Source of the DNA: Fragum whitleyi
Lineage: Eukaryota; Mollusca; Bivalvia; Cardiida; Cardiidae
Length of the DNA stretch: 64,000 nt
Assembly: GCA_948146395.1 (NCBI GenBank)
Contig: OX411546.1
Coordinates: 22,732,449-22,796,448 of the forward strand
Direction of reading: 5' to 3'
Under the pieces are notes generated by a model that was given only the letters and a program-made list of their open reading frames with translations, was not told the origin of the DNA and did no database searches. This document shows positions 63,449 to 64,000 of this stretch, piece after piece. How positions within the stretch are numbered: the first letter of the stretch is position 1; every line of letters starts with the position of its first letter. Made by a program: the position numbers and the translations under genes.

Positions 63449-64000
63449 ACTAGAACTGTCGCAGAGCAGACTAATACCCCCCACAAGCACTTTGTCAGAA
63501 TGCAAGTGTTATTAGTGCAGGATGTGTTTGTAACTAATATTGAGGTCATATGTAGTGTTTTCATGAAGTTTCATGATTCTAGGTCACTTGGTTTTTGAGT
63601 TAAGAGTCCAGAAATGAAAATTGAACAAAAATTGTCTGTGACCTTGACCTTTGAACTATATGACCATAAAACAAAAGGGCACTTCCTTGGATCATAAGCA
63701 ACATTTGCATAAAGTTTCATGCTTGTAGTCCGGAAACAAAAATTGAACAAAAATTTACTGTGACCTTGACCTTTGACCTATGTAACCCAAAAACAATAGG
63801 GCACTTTCTTGGGTCATAAGGAACATTTGTATAAAGATTCATGATTGTAGGCCACTTGGTTCTTGAGTTAGAGTCCGGAAACGAAAATTGAACAAAGGCT
63901 GACTGTGACCTTGACCTTTGACCTACATGACCCAAAAACAATAGGGCACTTCCTTGTGTCATAAAGAACATTTGTATAAAGTTTCATGACTGTAGGTCAT
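63449..64000 (-). repeat. Family B repeat (copy 4, cut by window end)
   Basis: Starts CTAGAACTGTCGCAGAGCAG and continues to the window edge with at least three units. It interrupts a GAGGTAGAGATAAGAGGG-type MITE, whose first half-hairpin ends at 63448. Confidence 0.82.

Overview
This is animal nuclear DNA, almost certainly from a bivalve mollusc. Two intron-rich protein genes are spread over tens of kilobases with GT-AG introns. The introns are packed with repeats of the bivalve kind: elements with CCGT or GAC microsatellite blocks next to tandem units of about 145-172 bp, tRNA-headed SINEs and foldback MITEs. No bacterial, viral or CRISPR content is visible. The bivalve assignment is inferred from repeat style and protein similarity; the species is not identified.

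Layout. The + strand (3258-21057) carries the last seven coding exons of catalase (CAT). They encode about 339 residues, from the NADPH-binding region through the haem-ligand tyrosine to a peroxisomal-type C-terminus; the N-terminal exons lie left of the window. The - strand (61817 down to 27069) carries 22 exons of IBTK, the RCC1/BTB/BTB substrate adaptor of CUL3 ubiquitin ligases. They encode about 1160 residues in one unbroken phase, from the first RCC1 repeat to the stop codon; the ankyrin-repeat exons lie right of the window. The genes converge, their 3' ends separated by about 5 kb of repeats (21.9-27.0 kb). No other convincing gene was found; most remaining open frames are translations of repeats.

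Most notable observations. (1) Both genes contain local arrays of degenerate exon copies. Most copies carry the 3' half of an exon, its 5' splice site and a few dozen intron bases, and they sit beside the real exon (CAT exons 1, 2, 3 and 4; IBTK exons w4, w6, w7 and w22). One pair (w7A/w7B) is intact in both members with matching phase, so it could be mutually exclusive exons. (2) Several unrelated mobile elements landed on or within about 25 nt of 5' splice sites. A hAT-like element has an 8-bp target duplication that is exactly intron bases +1 to +8. A SINE's 12-bp duplication spans exon -4 to intron +8. Another SINE's duplication is intron +5 to +14. (3) Several abundant repeat families share one plan (ACAAG-type terminus with hairpin, core tandem units of near-nucleosome length, microsatellite, terminal hairpin or AGCTAA), suggesting one Helentron-like non-autonomous group. 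(4) Duplicated host sequence supplies empty sites for several insertions, so the insertion junctions can be read within the window.

The two genes have no known functional link (hydrogen peroxide removal; ubiquitin-ligase substrate recruitment). Their proximity looks like ordinary convergent neighbours.
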